In this document: piece by piece, positions 7,705 to 15,773 of the stretch | How the letters are laid out: every line of letters starts with the position of its first letter | Numbering within the stretch: the stretch's first letter is position 1 | Assembly (NCBI RefSeq): GCF_024171885.1 | Contig: NZ_JAMTCP010000009.1 | Coordinates: 1-64,000 of the forward strand | Direction: 5' to 3' | Length of the DNA: 64,000 nt | DNA from: Streptoalloteichus tenebrarius | GTDB lineage: Bacteria; Actinomycetota; Actinomycetes; Mycobacteriales; Pseudonocardiaceae | Position numbers and translations under genes: made by a program | The notes under the pieces: model-generated | Databases searched by the model: none | Seen by the model: the letters and a program-made list of their open reading frames with translations, nothing else | Told to the model about the DNA's origin: nothing

Positions 7705-8547
7705 ATGGCGGACGAGACGAGAACTCCGATCGCACCCACTCCCGCTGAGCAGAGCGGCTTCCCCCGCACGGCGATCGTCACCGGCTCCGACTCCGGCATC
7801 GGCCGGGCGGTCGCCAGCGCGCTGGCGCGGGCGGGGGTCAACGTCGGCATCACGTACCACGCGGACGCGGAGGGAGCGCAGGGCACCGCGAAGGAGGTCA
7901 GCGAACGCGGCGCGAAGGCGGTGGTCCGGCAGCTCGACCTGACCCGCCTCCCCGAGGCGGCGGACGTGATCGACGACCTCGCCGACGAGCTGGGCGGGGT
8001 CGACGTGTTGGTCAACAACGCCGGCACCGGCAGCAACCAGCTCGCGCTCGACACCGACTTCGACACCTGGCGCGAGGTGATGTCGGTGGACCTGGACGGG
8101 GTCTTCCTGTGCTCGATGCGCGCGGCGCGACGGATGATCGCGGCCGGACGCGGCGGGCGGATCATCACCATCACCAGCGTCCACGAGCACACGCCCCTGG
8201 TCGGCGCGGCCCCCTACTGCGCGGCCAAGGCCGGCGCGGGGCTGTTGATGAAGACGCTGGCGCTGGAACTGGCCGAACACGGCATCACGGTGAACTCGGT
8301 CGCGCCGGGTGAGATCTCCACGCCGATGACCGGGCAGACCGACGTCGACCCGCGCACCCAGCCCCGTCCCGGCGTGCCGCTGGGCCGGCCCGGCGACGCC
8401 CGTGAGGTCGCGGCGGTCGTGTCCTTCCTGGCCTCACCGGCCGCCGCCTACGTCACCGGGGCGTCGTGGGTGGTCGATGGCGGCCTGATGTTGATGTCGG
8501 CTCCTGGCGCGCACCACCTCGGCAACGCGGAGTGGCGGCGCCCCTGA
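7705..8547 (+). CDS. Short-chain dehydrogenase/reductase (glucose/ribitol dehydrogenase-like)
   Basis: 280 residues of classical SDR. The NAD(P) motif TGSDSGIGRAVA is near residue 30, NNAG near 107, the Ser-Tyr-Lys triad appears as TSVHEHTPLVGAAPYCAAKAG, and the C-terminal GASWVVDGGLMLM is typical. Family members reduce or oxidise sugars, polyols or ketones; the substrate cannot be read. The last about 20 residues (GAHHLGNAEWRRP) are odd: the DNA encoding them runs into the repeat array that starts at the stop codon, and 'GGAGTGGCGGC' there matches the array units, so the C-terminus may have been re-made by the array. Confidence 0.85.
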   Translation: MADETRTPIAPTPAEQSGFPRTAIVTGSDSGIGRAVASALARAGVNVGITYHADAEGAQGTAKEVSERGAKAVVRQLDLTRLPEAADVIDDLADELGGVDVLVNNAGTGSNQLALDTDFDTWREVMSVDLDGVFLCSMRAARRMIAAGRGGRIITITSVHEHTPLVGAAPYCAAKAGAGLLMKTLALELAEHGITVNSVAPGEISTPMTGQTDVDPRTQPRPGVPLGRPGDAREVAAVVSFLASPAAAYVTGASWVVDGGLMLMSAPGAHHLGNAEWRRP

Positions 8548-10718
8548 CCGATCCCCACGCCGGCCAGCCCCACCGACCGGCACCGACTGAACCGACACCA
8601 CGCCGACACCGACACCGATCGACACCGATGACTCCTGGTCGGGGCGCGACCAACACCCCACAGGGCGCCCCCTCGGCGGGCCCCACCCCAACCAGCTCAG
8701 ACCAACACGACCAGCGCCGGACCGGCCAACGCCGTACAGACAACACCCAGATGAGGAGGCGCGGTCACCTCCCCTGTGGAGGGGACGCGCCCAACAGCGC
8801 CGGAGTGGCGGCAGCCCTGACTGGCCTTGGTGCCCATCCCTGCCGTGACAGGGCCTCCTGGTCTCGATCTTCTGGTCGGGGCGCGACGAACACCGGCAGG
8901 AACACCCCCGCCACCGTCATCCCAAACCGTGTCCCGGGCCATCATCCCGGCCGGCCGCCTGGTGCTCGACACCAGCACCCAACGAACAGCGTGAGAAAGA
9001 GATGAGAAGGGAAAGGACGCTGTCCCGTCCCCTGCGGGGACGGTCCGGCAGCGCCGGAGTAGCAGCCGCCCGGGCCAGCCCCGCGCCAGCCCGACACCGA
9101 CTGGTACCGATGGAGTCTCCTGATCGGGGCGACCGACACCCAGCAAGATGGATCTCCGGAAGGGCGCCACCCCCGACCAGCCCGAACTGACAGAACAGCA
9201 CTGACCAACCCATCACCGGCCAACACCGCCGTCGCCACCCAGCCGGCCGCCTCATGCACTCGGCACCAGTACCCGGCCCATGGCGTGAGGAGAAGATGCG
9301 GAGGGAAGAAGACGTTGTCCCGTCCCCCAGCGGAGGGGACGCGCCCCACAGCGCCGAGGTGGCGGCAGCCCCTGACTGGCCTTCGTGCCCATCCCTGCCG
9401 TGACAGGGTCTCCTCGTCTGGATTTTCTGGTCGGGGCGCGACGAACACCGGCAGGAACACGCCCGCCGCCGTCATCCCAAACCGTGTCCCGGGCCATCAT
9501 CCCGGCCGGCCGCCTGGTGCTTGACATCAGTGCCGATGCACAGCGTGAGGACAAGACGCGGAGGAAAGGCGGGGACGCTGTCAGATCCTCTGCGGAGGTC
9601 ATCCGGCAGCGCGGGAGTGGCAGCGGCACTGACCGATCGCAGCGGGTCCCACCGACCAGCACCGACTGAACCGACACCACGCCGACACCGCTCGACACCG
9701 ATGGCTCTGGTCGGGGCGCGACACGACCAGAACCGGACCGGTCAACACCGCCGTCGCAACCCAGCCGGCCGCCTCATGCACTCGGCACCAGTGCCCGGCC
9801 CATGGCGTGAGGAGAAGATGCGGAGGGAAGAAGACGTTGTCCCGTCCCCCAGCGGAGGGGACTCGCCCGGCAGCGCCGGAGTGGCGGCGGCCCCTGACTG
9901 GCCCCGCGCCAGCCTCACCGACCGACAGGGTGCCGTCCCAACCAGACCAGGCCGACACGACCAGCACCGAACCGGTCAACACCACCACCGTCTCCGCGAT
10001 CCCGTGCCGCATCCCGGGCTGTCATCCCGGCCAGCCGCCTCGCGCTCGGCTCTGGTGCCCGACGCACAGCGTAAGGAAAAAAATGAGGTGGGAGAGGGGA
10101 CGCTGTCAGATCCCCTGCGGAGGTCGTCCGGCGGCGCGCCGGAGTGGCAGCGGCACTGACCGATCGCCGCGCCGGCCGGCCCGATCGACTGAACCGACAC
10201 CGACACCGATCGACACCGATGACTCCTGGTCCGAGCGCGACCAACACCCGGCAGGAACACCCCGCAAGGTGCCACCCCGACCACCCCAGACCAACACAAC
10301 CAGCACCGAACCGGTCAACACCGCCGTCGCCGCCAACCCAGCCGGCCGCCTGGTGCTCGGCACCAGTGCCGACGCACAGCGTGAGGAAGAGATAAGGAGG
10401 GAAGAGGACGTTGTCCCGTCCCCTGCGGAAGTCGTCCGGCAGCGCGTGTGGCGGCAGCCGTGACCGATCGCAGCGGGTCCCACCGACCAGCACCGACTGA
10501 ACCGACACCCACGCCGACACCGACACGGATCGACACCGATGGCTCTGGTCGGGGCGTGGCAAAACACCCGGCAGGAACACCCCACAGGGTGCGGCCTCGA
10601 CCAGACCAGGCGACATGACCAGCACCGGACCGGGCAAGGCCGACCAGAGACAACGCCGATCAGTCAAGGCCGATCAGGTAACACCGACCAGACGAGGAGG
10701 GGAAAGGGAGGGACGCGG
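8548..10718 (-). repeat. Array of about eight imperfect 250-300-bp units derived from the 3' end of the sigma gene
   Basis: The junction GGCAGCGCCGGAGTGGCGGC or a close variant recurs near 8530, 8806, 9056, 9356, 9617, 9880, 10140 and 10444, and a diverged form lies at 10740 inside the sigma gene. Just before each junction stands a copy of CCCTGCGGAGG(T)CGTCCGGC, which corresponds to the last codons of the sigma gene (ALPDE). Each unit continues with CCGACACCGA runs, a small hairpin (TGGTCGGGGCGCGACCA) and CGGCAGGAACACC. Longer blocks recur almost exactly, for example about 100 bp at 9240-9340 and 9760-9860, and about 170 bp at 8800-8970 and 9352-9522. Open frames in it are not conserved in phase. 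I see no gene. Confidence 0.85.
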
Positions 10719-11774
10719 TCACGTCCCTTGTGGAGGGGATTCGTCCGGCAGCGCCTCGCGCAGCTTCGCCAAGGTTCGGCTGAGCAACCGGGAGACGTGC
10801 ATCTGCGAGACACCCACCCGCTCGGCGATCTGCGTCTGGGTCATGCCCGCGAAGAACCGCAGCACCAGGATGGTCCGCTCCCGCTCGGGCAGCGACGCGA
10901 GCAGCGGCCCCACCGTCTGCTGGGCCTCGACGTGGTCGAAGCCGACCTCCCGCTCGCCCAGCCGGTCGGCCAGGGCCATCCCGTCGCCGTCCGAGCCGAC
11001 CAGCTCGGCGTCCAGCGAGTCGGCCCGGTAGGCCACGGCCGCGCGCAGGCCCTCGTAGACCTCCTCCATGGGCACGCCGAGGTGCTCGGCCAGCTCGCTC
11101 GGCCGGGCCGCGCGGCCCAGCCGCTGGGACAGCTCCCGGTTGGCCTTGTTGATCGCCAACGACAGCTCCTTGAGCCGCCGGGGCATCCGGACCGCCCAGG
11201 TGCCGTCCCTGAAGTGCCGGCGCAGCTCGCCGCTGATCGTGGGGATGGCGAAGCTGAGGAAGTCCGAGCCCCGGTCGGGCTCGAACCGGTCGACCGCGTG
11301 GATCAGGCCGACCGTGGCGACCTGCACCAGGTCCTCCTCGGGCTCACCCCTGCGGGCGAACCGCCGGGCCAGGTTCCGCGCGACCGGCAGGAACCCGGTG
11401 ACGAGCCGTTCGCGCAGCTCGGCCCGTCTGGGGTCGTCGGGCGCGAGCGCGGCCAGCTCGCGCAGCACCGGGGCCAGGTGGTCGTACTCGCCCCGGCCGC
11501 CGTCCTCGGCCTCGCCCCGCTCGACCGGCTCCGCCGGCTCGGTCGCCTCGGCCGACGTCCCGTCCGTCGAGGTTGGACTGGTCGCCGGGGCGGTCTCGAC
11601 GGTGACTGTCTCGACAGCGACCACCTCGACGGCGTCGGTCTCCACCGCGGCTCCCACGGTGGTGGTCTCTGGGGACGGCGCTGTCGGCGCTGTCGGCGCT
11701 GTCGGTGCTGTCGGTGCTGTCGGCGACACGTCGCCCACGATCACGTCCTGAGAGGGTGTCCTGATGGTGGTCAC
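10719..11774 (-). CDS. SigB/SigF-family RNA polymerase sigma factor
   Basis: 351 residues. Region 2 (LVTGFLPVARNLARRFARRG, then DLVQVATVGLIHAVDRFEP), region 3 and a region 4 HTH (LPERERTILVLRFFAGMTQT, IAERVGVSQMHVSRLLSRTL) are all present, so it should be an active group 3 sigma factor of the general-stress type. The N-terminal about 95 residues are an extra low-complexity stretch with five TAP repeats and Val/Glu/Thr-rich sequence. GTG 11774 overlaps the stop of the upstream anti-sigma gene (GTGA), giving the classic antagonist - anti-sigma - sigma order and coupling. Its last codons seed the downstream repeat array. Confidence 0.92.
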   Translation of the reverse strand: MTTIRTPSQDVIVGDVSPTAPTAPTAPTAPTAPSPETTTVGAAVETDAVEVVAVETVTVETAPATSPTSTDGTSAEATEPAEPVERGEAEDGGRGEYDHLAPVLRELAALAPDDPRRAELRERLVTGFLPVARNLARRFARRGEPEEDLVQVATVGLIHAVDRFEPDRGSDFLSFAIPTISGELRRHFRDGTWAVRMPRRLKELSLAINKANRELSQRLGRAARPSELAEHLGVPMEEVYEGLRAAVAYRADSLDAELVGSDGDGMALADRLGEREVGFDHVEAQQTVGPLLASLPERERTILVLRFFAGMTQTQIAERVGVSQMHVSRLLSRTLAKLREALPDESPPQGT

Positions 11775-12271
11775 GGCGCCTCCGAACCGGCCGGGGTCCT
11801 GGCGAACTCCACGCACACGCGGTGCCCGCCGCCGGCCGCGGCGGTCACCGAGACCCGCACCGAGTCGACCAGCGCGGTCAGCAGGCGCCAGCCCAGCGAG
11901 TTCTGGTCCGGCCCGACCGCGGCGGCCGACCACGCCTCCAGCGACACCCGGACGACGTCGGGCCCCGCCTCGAAGCGGCAGCACAGCGTGTCCGCGCCCA
12001 CGATGACGTCCAACAACGCCGCCGCGGCCTCGTCCACCGCCATCTGGACGTCGGAGATCGTGTCGATGTCGTGGTCCCGGCGCATGGCCAGGTCGCCGGC
12101 CACCAGCCGGAGCAGCGGCAGGTTCTCCACCGCCGCGTCCAGTCGCAGCTCCACCCTGCTCACCGGGTCCGTCCGCCAGGTCCGCCCGTTCGCCCTGACC
12201 CCGTCGTGCCCGTTCGTGCGGTGGGCCACCGGCTCCGTCGCCGTGCCCTGCCGCGCCTCGCCGCCCCTCAC
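11771..12271 (-). CDS. rsbW: Anti-sigma factor, RsbW/SpoIIAB-like HATPase
   Basis: 166 residues from the GTG overlapping the upstream stop. After an about 45-residue leader comes a GHKL ATPase fold: VENLPLLRLVAGDLAMRRDH, the N-box-like helix VQMAVDEAAAALLDVIVGAD where an Asn is usual (here DEAAAALL), and a C-terminal strand region (SLGWRLLTALVDSVRVSV). Such proteins bind the sigma factor in the off state and phosphorylate the STAS antagonist. Position between the STAS and sigma genes supports this. The N-box Asn seems replaced, so kinase activity should be tested. Confidence 0.8.
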   Translation of the reverse strand: MRGGEARQGTATEPVAHRTNGHDGVRANGRTWRTDPVSRVELRLDAAVENLPLLRLVAGDLAMRRDHDIDTISDVQMAVDEAAAALLDVIVGADTLCCRFEAGPDVVRVSLEAWSAAAVGPDQNSLGWRLLTALVDSVRVSVTAAAGGGHRVCVEFARTPAGSEAP

Positions 12272-12852
12272 GACGCCCGCACCTGCCCCTCGATCGTGAA
12301 CACCGCGTCCAGGCCGGTCAGCTCCAGGATGCGCAGCGCGTACCGGTTGACGTCGCTGAGCACGACCCTGCCGCCGCGCTCGACCACCGCCTCCCTGGCC
12401 CGCACCAGCGCGGCCAGGCACGCGGAGTCGAAGAACGTGACCGAGCCGAACGACACCACGACCTCGGTCACACCGGCCTCAAGCACCTTCTTCACGTGGG
12501 TGTCCAGCTCGCCGACGGAGGCGTGGTCGATCTCGCCGTGCAACACGATGACGCCTCGGGCGCCCTCGACCCGCGACGTGGCCGACGCCCCGGCTCCGCT
12601 CGCGGCGGCACCGGTCGTCCCCGCACCGGTCATCCCCGAGCCGTTCGACCCAGCGCCGTTCGACCCAGCGCCGTTCGACCCAGCGCCGTTCGACCCAGCG
12701 CCGGTCAACCCAGCGCCGTTCGACGCCGTTCCGTTCAACGCGGAGCCGCTCAATCCGGCGCCGTTCGATCGAGCGCCGTTCGAAGCGGAACCGTTCGATC
12801 CAGCGCCGCTCAGTCCTGTGCCGTTCGACTCGATGCGGTCGTCCGTCGCCAT
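12268..12852 (-). CDS. rsbV: STAS anti-anti-sigma factor (RsbV-like) with pentapeptide-repeat N-terminus
   Basis: 194 residues. The C-terminal half (about 95-190) is a STAS domain: GVIVLHGEIDHASVGELDTH, then TEVVVSFGSVTFFDSACLAA, where the Ser of FDSACL is at the usual phosphorylation site. The N-terminal about 85 residues are tandem (S/L)NGAG-type pentapeptides, which I have not seen in this family. It should bind unphosphorylated to the RsbW-like protein and release the sigma factor. First gene of the three-gene operon; it overlaps the next by four bases. Confidence 0.88.
   Translation of the reverse strand: MATDDRIESNGTGLSGAGSNGSASNGARSNGAGLSGSALNGTASNGAGLTGAGSNGAGSNGAGSNGAGSNGSGMTGAGTTGAAASGAGASATSRVEGARGVIVLHGEIDHASVGELDTHVKKVLEAGVTEVVVSFGSVTFFDSACLAALVRAREAVVERGGRVVLSDVNRYALRILELTGLDAVFTIEGQVRAS
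12640..12835. repeat. 15-bp tandem repeat inside the STAS gene
   Basis: CGACCCAGCGCCGTT recurs perfectly four times near 12650-12710 and imperfectly about nine more times. It encodes the SNGAG repeats and keeps frame because the unit is a multiple of three. Confidence 0.85.
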
Positions 12853-13301
12853 CCGGTCTCTCCCCGGTCACGTCCGGCCGCGCCCGGCATGGGACGCGGC
12901 GGCTCCCGTGCCCGGGAGCCCCACCCTTAGTGCCCGGACACGGGTGCCCGCTAAACCCGATGGACGGAACGAGAGCTATGTCTCACTCCCGGCGGGTTTG
13001 CCCAGGCCCCCCGCGGGCCACCTCCTAGGCCAGAAGAGTGGGAGGGCGATCGGGTGATGAGGACGGGGGGACACCGATGTCCGGACACCGCCATGGGCCG
13101 TGGCGGGGACGTGGAAGGAACCGGTCGCGCGCGGGGAGCAGGAGGACCGGCCTCGGCCGCCGCAGAGGGCGGACAAGCCCGCTCGGTCCTGCGTACCCTG
13201 ACGCGCGATCGAGTGGTCCCGCCACCGGCGCGTGGCGGCGGCCACCCCGAACCGCGCGCCGGCACGTGCGTGGCACGCACCGCGCGCCGTCCGAAGGAGC
13301 C
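12853..13301. other. Divergent promoter region of the sigma operon and the HATPase gene
   Basis: No gene is evident. On the minus strand a GTTT (12953-12956) and GGGCAC (12930-12935) are 17 bases apart, a weak match to the GTTT-N15-GGGTA promoters used by SigB-like factors, 78 bases before the STAS start. Autoregulation by the sigma factor is plausible but not shown. Confidence 0.3.
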
Positions 13302-13829
13302 ATGACGGAACTGCGACGCCCCGCGCCGGCCCTGGCACGGATTCCGCTGGTGGACGGGATTCCGCCGCTGCGGCAACTCCGCGAGTTCGCCACCGTGCGG
13401 TTGGCGGGCGCCCCGCCCGAGCTGGTGCAGGACGTGCACCTGGTGCTGACCGAACTGGTCACGAACGCCTACCTCCACGCGAACGCGCCGCGTTCGGTGG
13501 CGCTGGGCCGGGTGGCGGACGGCACGGCGGTGCGGGTCGAGGTGACCGACGGGTCGTCCGCGCCGCCGAGTGTGCAGCCGTTCTCGTCCACGCGGCTGGG
13601 CGGGCGCGGGATGCGCATCGTGGACGAACTCGCCGACGACTGGGGCGTGCTGCACTCCGACGGCGGCGGGAAGACCGTGTGGGCCGTGATCAGGGCGGGC
13701 GGGTCCGACCAGGACGGCACGGGCCCCGCGCCCGACTCGTCCGGTCGGCCCGACGCGTCCCTTCCGTCTCCCCCGCCACGCCCCTCACAGTCCACTTCAC
13801 AGTCCACAGAGGACGGTTCTGCCCCGTGA
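13302..13829 (+). CDS. ATP-binding regulator (RsbW/SpoIIAB-like HATPase)
   Basis: 175 residues, ATG preceded by GAAGGAG. Residues about 25-135 are a compact HATPase_c_2 domain: an N-box LVLTELVTNAYLHANAPRSV with its Asn, a G1-like VEVTDGS and a G2-like RLGGRGMRIVDELADDWGV. Streptomycete relatives act as anti-sigma factors or serine kinases on STAS proteins. The about 40-residue tail is Pro/Ser-rich. It is divergent from the sigma operon and upstream of the RsbR-S-T genes, so it is a candidate extra switch for the same sigma or STAS partners. Confidence 0.82.
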   Translation: MTELRRPAPALARIPLVDGIPPLRQLREFATVRLAGAPPELVQDVHLVLTELVTNAYLHANAPRSVALGRVADGTAVRVEVTDGSSAPPSVQPFSSTRLGGRGMRIVDELADDWGVLHSDGGGKTVWAVIRAGGSDQDGTGPAPDSSGRPDASLPSPPPRPSQSTSQSTEDGSAP

Positions 13830-13890
13830 ACCCCGTGCGCCGGACCACCTCCGACCACCGACGTTGAGCCATCCTCACCCCATGGCCTAG

Positions 13891-13908
13891 GTTTGCCGTG
13901 CGGCAAAC
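13891..13908. promoter_or_regulatory. 18-bp palindrome upstream of the rsbR operon
   Basis: GTTTGCCGTGCGGCAAAC has 8-bp perfect arms and lies 80 bases before rsbR. A close relative (TTTGTCGCACGGCAAA) lies at 18982-18997 upstream of the STAS gene at 18361-18825, so both may bind one regulator. Confidence 0.5.
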
Positions 13909-13987
13909 ATGAAGCCCGTCCGCCAGACGGGTGGCGGTCGCCGCGAGTTGCCGAGCGTGCCCCCGATCTGCCGGAGCAGTGCGAACA

Positions 13988-14854
13988 ATGGCCATGACGT
14001 TCGACCAGAACGCCAACGACGATGTCGCGGACTTCCTTCTGGAGCACGAGGAACGCATCACCGAGGACTGGCTGCGCGTCGGTTTCTTCGCCCAGCACGG
14101 GAGTCAGGACGTCGAGCAGGCGAGGGCCGACTGCCGGGCGGTGCTGGCCGCCATCGCCGACGCCGCGCGCAGCGGTCGGGCGCACGACCCCGCCGCGCCC
14201 GGGTTCCTCCAGGTGCGCGCGTTGCTCGGCGACCTCGTCGCGATGCGGACCCGGCACGGCGAGTCACCGAGCCAGACCGCGCTGGAGCTGAGCCGGCTCA
14301 AGCAACCCGTGCTCGACCTGTGGACGCGGCACCGGGGCAACGAGGCCAACCACGTCGCCCACACCGTGTTGCTGAGCACCGCGCTGGACACCCTGCGGCT
14401 GGCCGTGGTGGAGACCGCGCTCAGCGCCGGAGCCGACATCATCGCCTACCAGCAGCAGCAGCTCATGGAGCTGTCGACGCCGGTGATCAAGCTGTGGGAC
14501 AACGTGCTCGCGGTCCCGCTGATCGGCACGCTGGACAGCGCCCGCAGCCAGGTCGCGATGGAGAGCCTGCTCCAGGCGATCGTCGACCACCAGGCGGCCG
14601 TGGCGATCCTGGACATCACCGGGGTTCCCACGATCGACACCATGGTGGCCCAGCACCTGCTCAAGACGGCGATGGCGGCCCGGCTGATGGGCGCCGAGTG
14701 CGTCATCAGCGGCATCCGGCCGCAGATCGCGCAGACCATGGTCCAGCTCGGCATCGAGCTGGGCGAGGTGAACACGCGGGGCACCCTCGCCGACGCCCTC
14801 GCCTACGCGCTGCGCCGCATCGGGCTGTCGGTGAACAGGGCGGAGACCGCGTAG
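13988..14854 (+). CDS. rsbR: RsbR-type stressosome scaffold protein
   Basis: 288 residues. The N-terminal half is the helical RsbRD-type sensor domain (FLLEHEERITEDWLRVGFF, later LSTALDTLRLAVVETALSAG); the linker ADIIAYQQQQLMELSTPVIKLW leads into a C-terminal STAS domain (VPLIGTLDSARSQVAMESLL, then VAILDITGVPTIDTMVAQHL). The Thr residues of this STAS block (VPTIDTM) match the phosphorylation sites of RsbR paralogues. GGAG lies 11 bases upstream of ATG 13988; ATG 13994 is a second option. The stop overlaps the rsbS GTG (TAGTG). With RsbS it should form the stressosome shell. Confidence 0.92.
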   Translation: MAMTFDQNANDDVADFLLEHEERITEDWLRVGFFAQHGSQDVEQARADCRAVLAAIADAARSGRAHDPAAPGFLQVRALLGDLVAMRTRHGESPSQTALELSRLKQPVLDLWTRHRGNEANHVAHTVLLSTALDTLRLAVVETALSAGADIIAYQQQQLMELSTPVIKLWDNVLAVPLIGTLDSARSQVAMESLLQAIVDHQAAVAILDITGVPTIDTMVAQHLLKTAMAARLMGAECVISGIRPQIAQTMVQLGIELGEVNTRGTLADALAYALRRIGLSVNRAETA

Positions 14855-15354
14855 TGCGACCCACCGGAGCGGTTCCCATCCTCACGCTCGGCGACGTGGT
14901 GCTGGTCAGCATCCAGGTCGAGCTGCACGACGAGCTGGTGTTGCGGCTCCAGCAGGACCTGGCCCAGCAGGTGGCCGACACCGGCGCGCGGGGCGTCGTG
15001 ATCGACGTCTCCGCGATCGACATCGTCGACTCGTTCCTGGCCAAGGTCCTGCACGACATCAGCGCCACGGCGGCCATGCTCGCCTCGACCGCCATCGTCG
15101 TCGGGATCCGCCCCGCGGTCGCGATCACCCTGGTGGAGCTGGGACTGCCGCTGCGGGGCGTGCGCACCGCGCCGTCGGTCAACGCCGCCTTCGCGATGCT
15201 GGGCGTGCGCGCCGCCTCGGAGCGCCCGCACGTCCCGCCGGGCTCCCCCGTCTCCCCCGACGGCCGGCTTCCGAGTGGTGATCGGGGGCGAGAGGACGAC
15301 CCGCGCGCCCACGACCACCTCCCTCGGGAACCACGGGTGCGGGAGATGTGGTGA
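14854..15354 (+). CDS. rsbS: RsbS-type stressosome STAS protein
   Basis: 166 residues; the first about 120 form a single STAS domain (PILTLGDVVLVSIQVELHDE, VVIDVSAIDIVDSFLAKVLH) with the phosphorylatable Ser in IVDSFLAKV, as in RsbS of Bacillus. The C-terminal about 45 residues are an Arg/Asp/Pro-rich extension not found in Bacillus RsbS. The start GTG overlaps the rsbR stop by one base and its own stop overlaps the rsbT start, so R-S-T are made in fixed proportion. Confidence 0.9.
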   Translation: MRPTGAVPILTLGDVVLVSIQVELHDELVLRLQQDLAQQVADTGARGVVIDVSAIDIVDSFLAKVLHDISATAAMLASTAIVVGIRPAVAITLVELGLPLRGVRTAPSVNAAFAMLGVRAASERPHVPPGSPVSPDGRLPSGDRGREDDPRAHDHLPREPRVREMW

Positions 15355-15773
15355 GCACCGCGATGGAGGCCAGGGTGGTGACGATCGCCACCGAGCTGGA
15401 CATCGTGCGGGTGCGACAGGCGGTGCGGGACGTCGCGGTACGGGGCAGGTTCTCCCTGGTCGAACAGACGAAGCTGGTCACGGCGGCGAGCGAGCTGGCC
15501 CGCAACGCGCTGGTGCACGGCGGCGGTGGGGAGGTGACGGTGCAGGTGGAGCCGGTGGGCACGGGCACGCGGGTGCGGCTGGTGTTCGTCGACCACGGCC
15601 CCGGCATCGCCGACCTCGACCAGGCGCTGACCGACGGGTTCACCACCGGGTCGGGGCTGGGCCTGGGCCTCGGCGGCGCGCGCCGGCTCGTCGACGAGTT
15701 CCACATCGAGTCCGCGCCCGGCCGCGGCACGACCGTGACGATCAGCTCGACCTCCGGCGGCGCCGTCCGATGA
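15351..15773 (+). CDS. rsbT: RsbT-type serine kinase of the stressosome
   Basis: 140 residues, GHKL ATPase: N-box TAASELARNALVHGGGGEVT, G1 VFVDHGPGIADLDQALTDGF, and a G2 region TTGSGLGLGLGGARRLVDEF. RsbT phosphorylates RsbS and RsbR and then activates the RsbU phosphatase. GTG 15351 overlaps the rsbS stop (GTGA); an in-frame GTG lies one codon earlier. The stop overlaps the ATG of the next gene by four bases. Confidence 0.92.
   Translation: MSTAMEARVVTIATELDIVRVRQAVRDVAVRGRFSLVEQTKLVTAASELARNALVHGGGGEVTVQVEPVGTGTRVRLVFVDHGPGIADLDQALTDGFTTGSGLGLGLGGARRLVDEFHIESAPGRGTTVTISSTSGGAVR

Noticed and set aside
8690-10667. Several 100-250-codon minus-strand frames in the repeat array
   Set aside because: They lack ribosome-binding sites, shift phase between units and contain no recognisable domain; codon use is not gene-like.
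13038-13301. Upstream extension of the HATPase gene
   Set aside because: Arg/Gly-rich without homology; ATG 13302 has a GAAGGAG ribosome-binding site.
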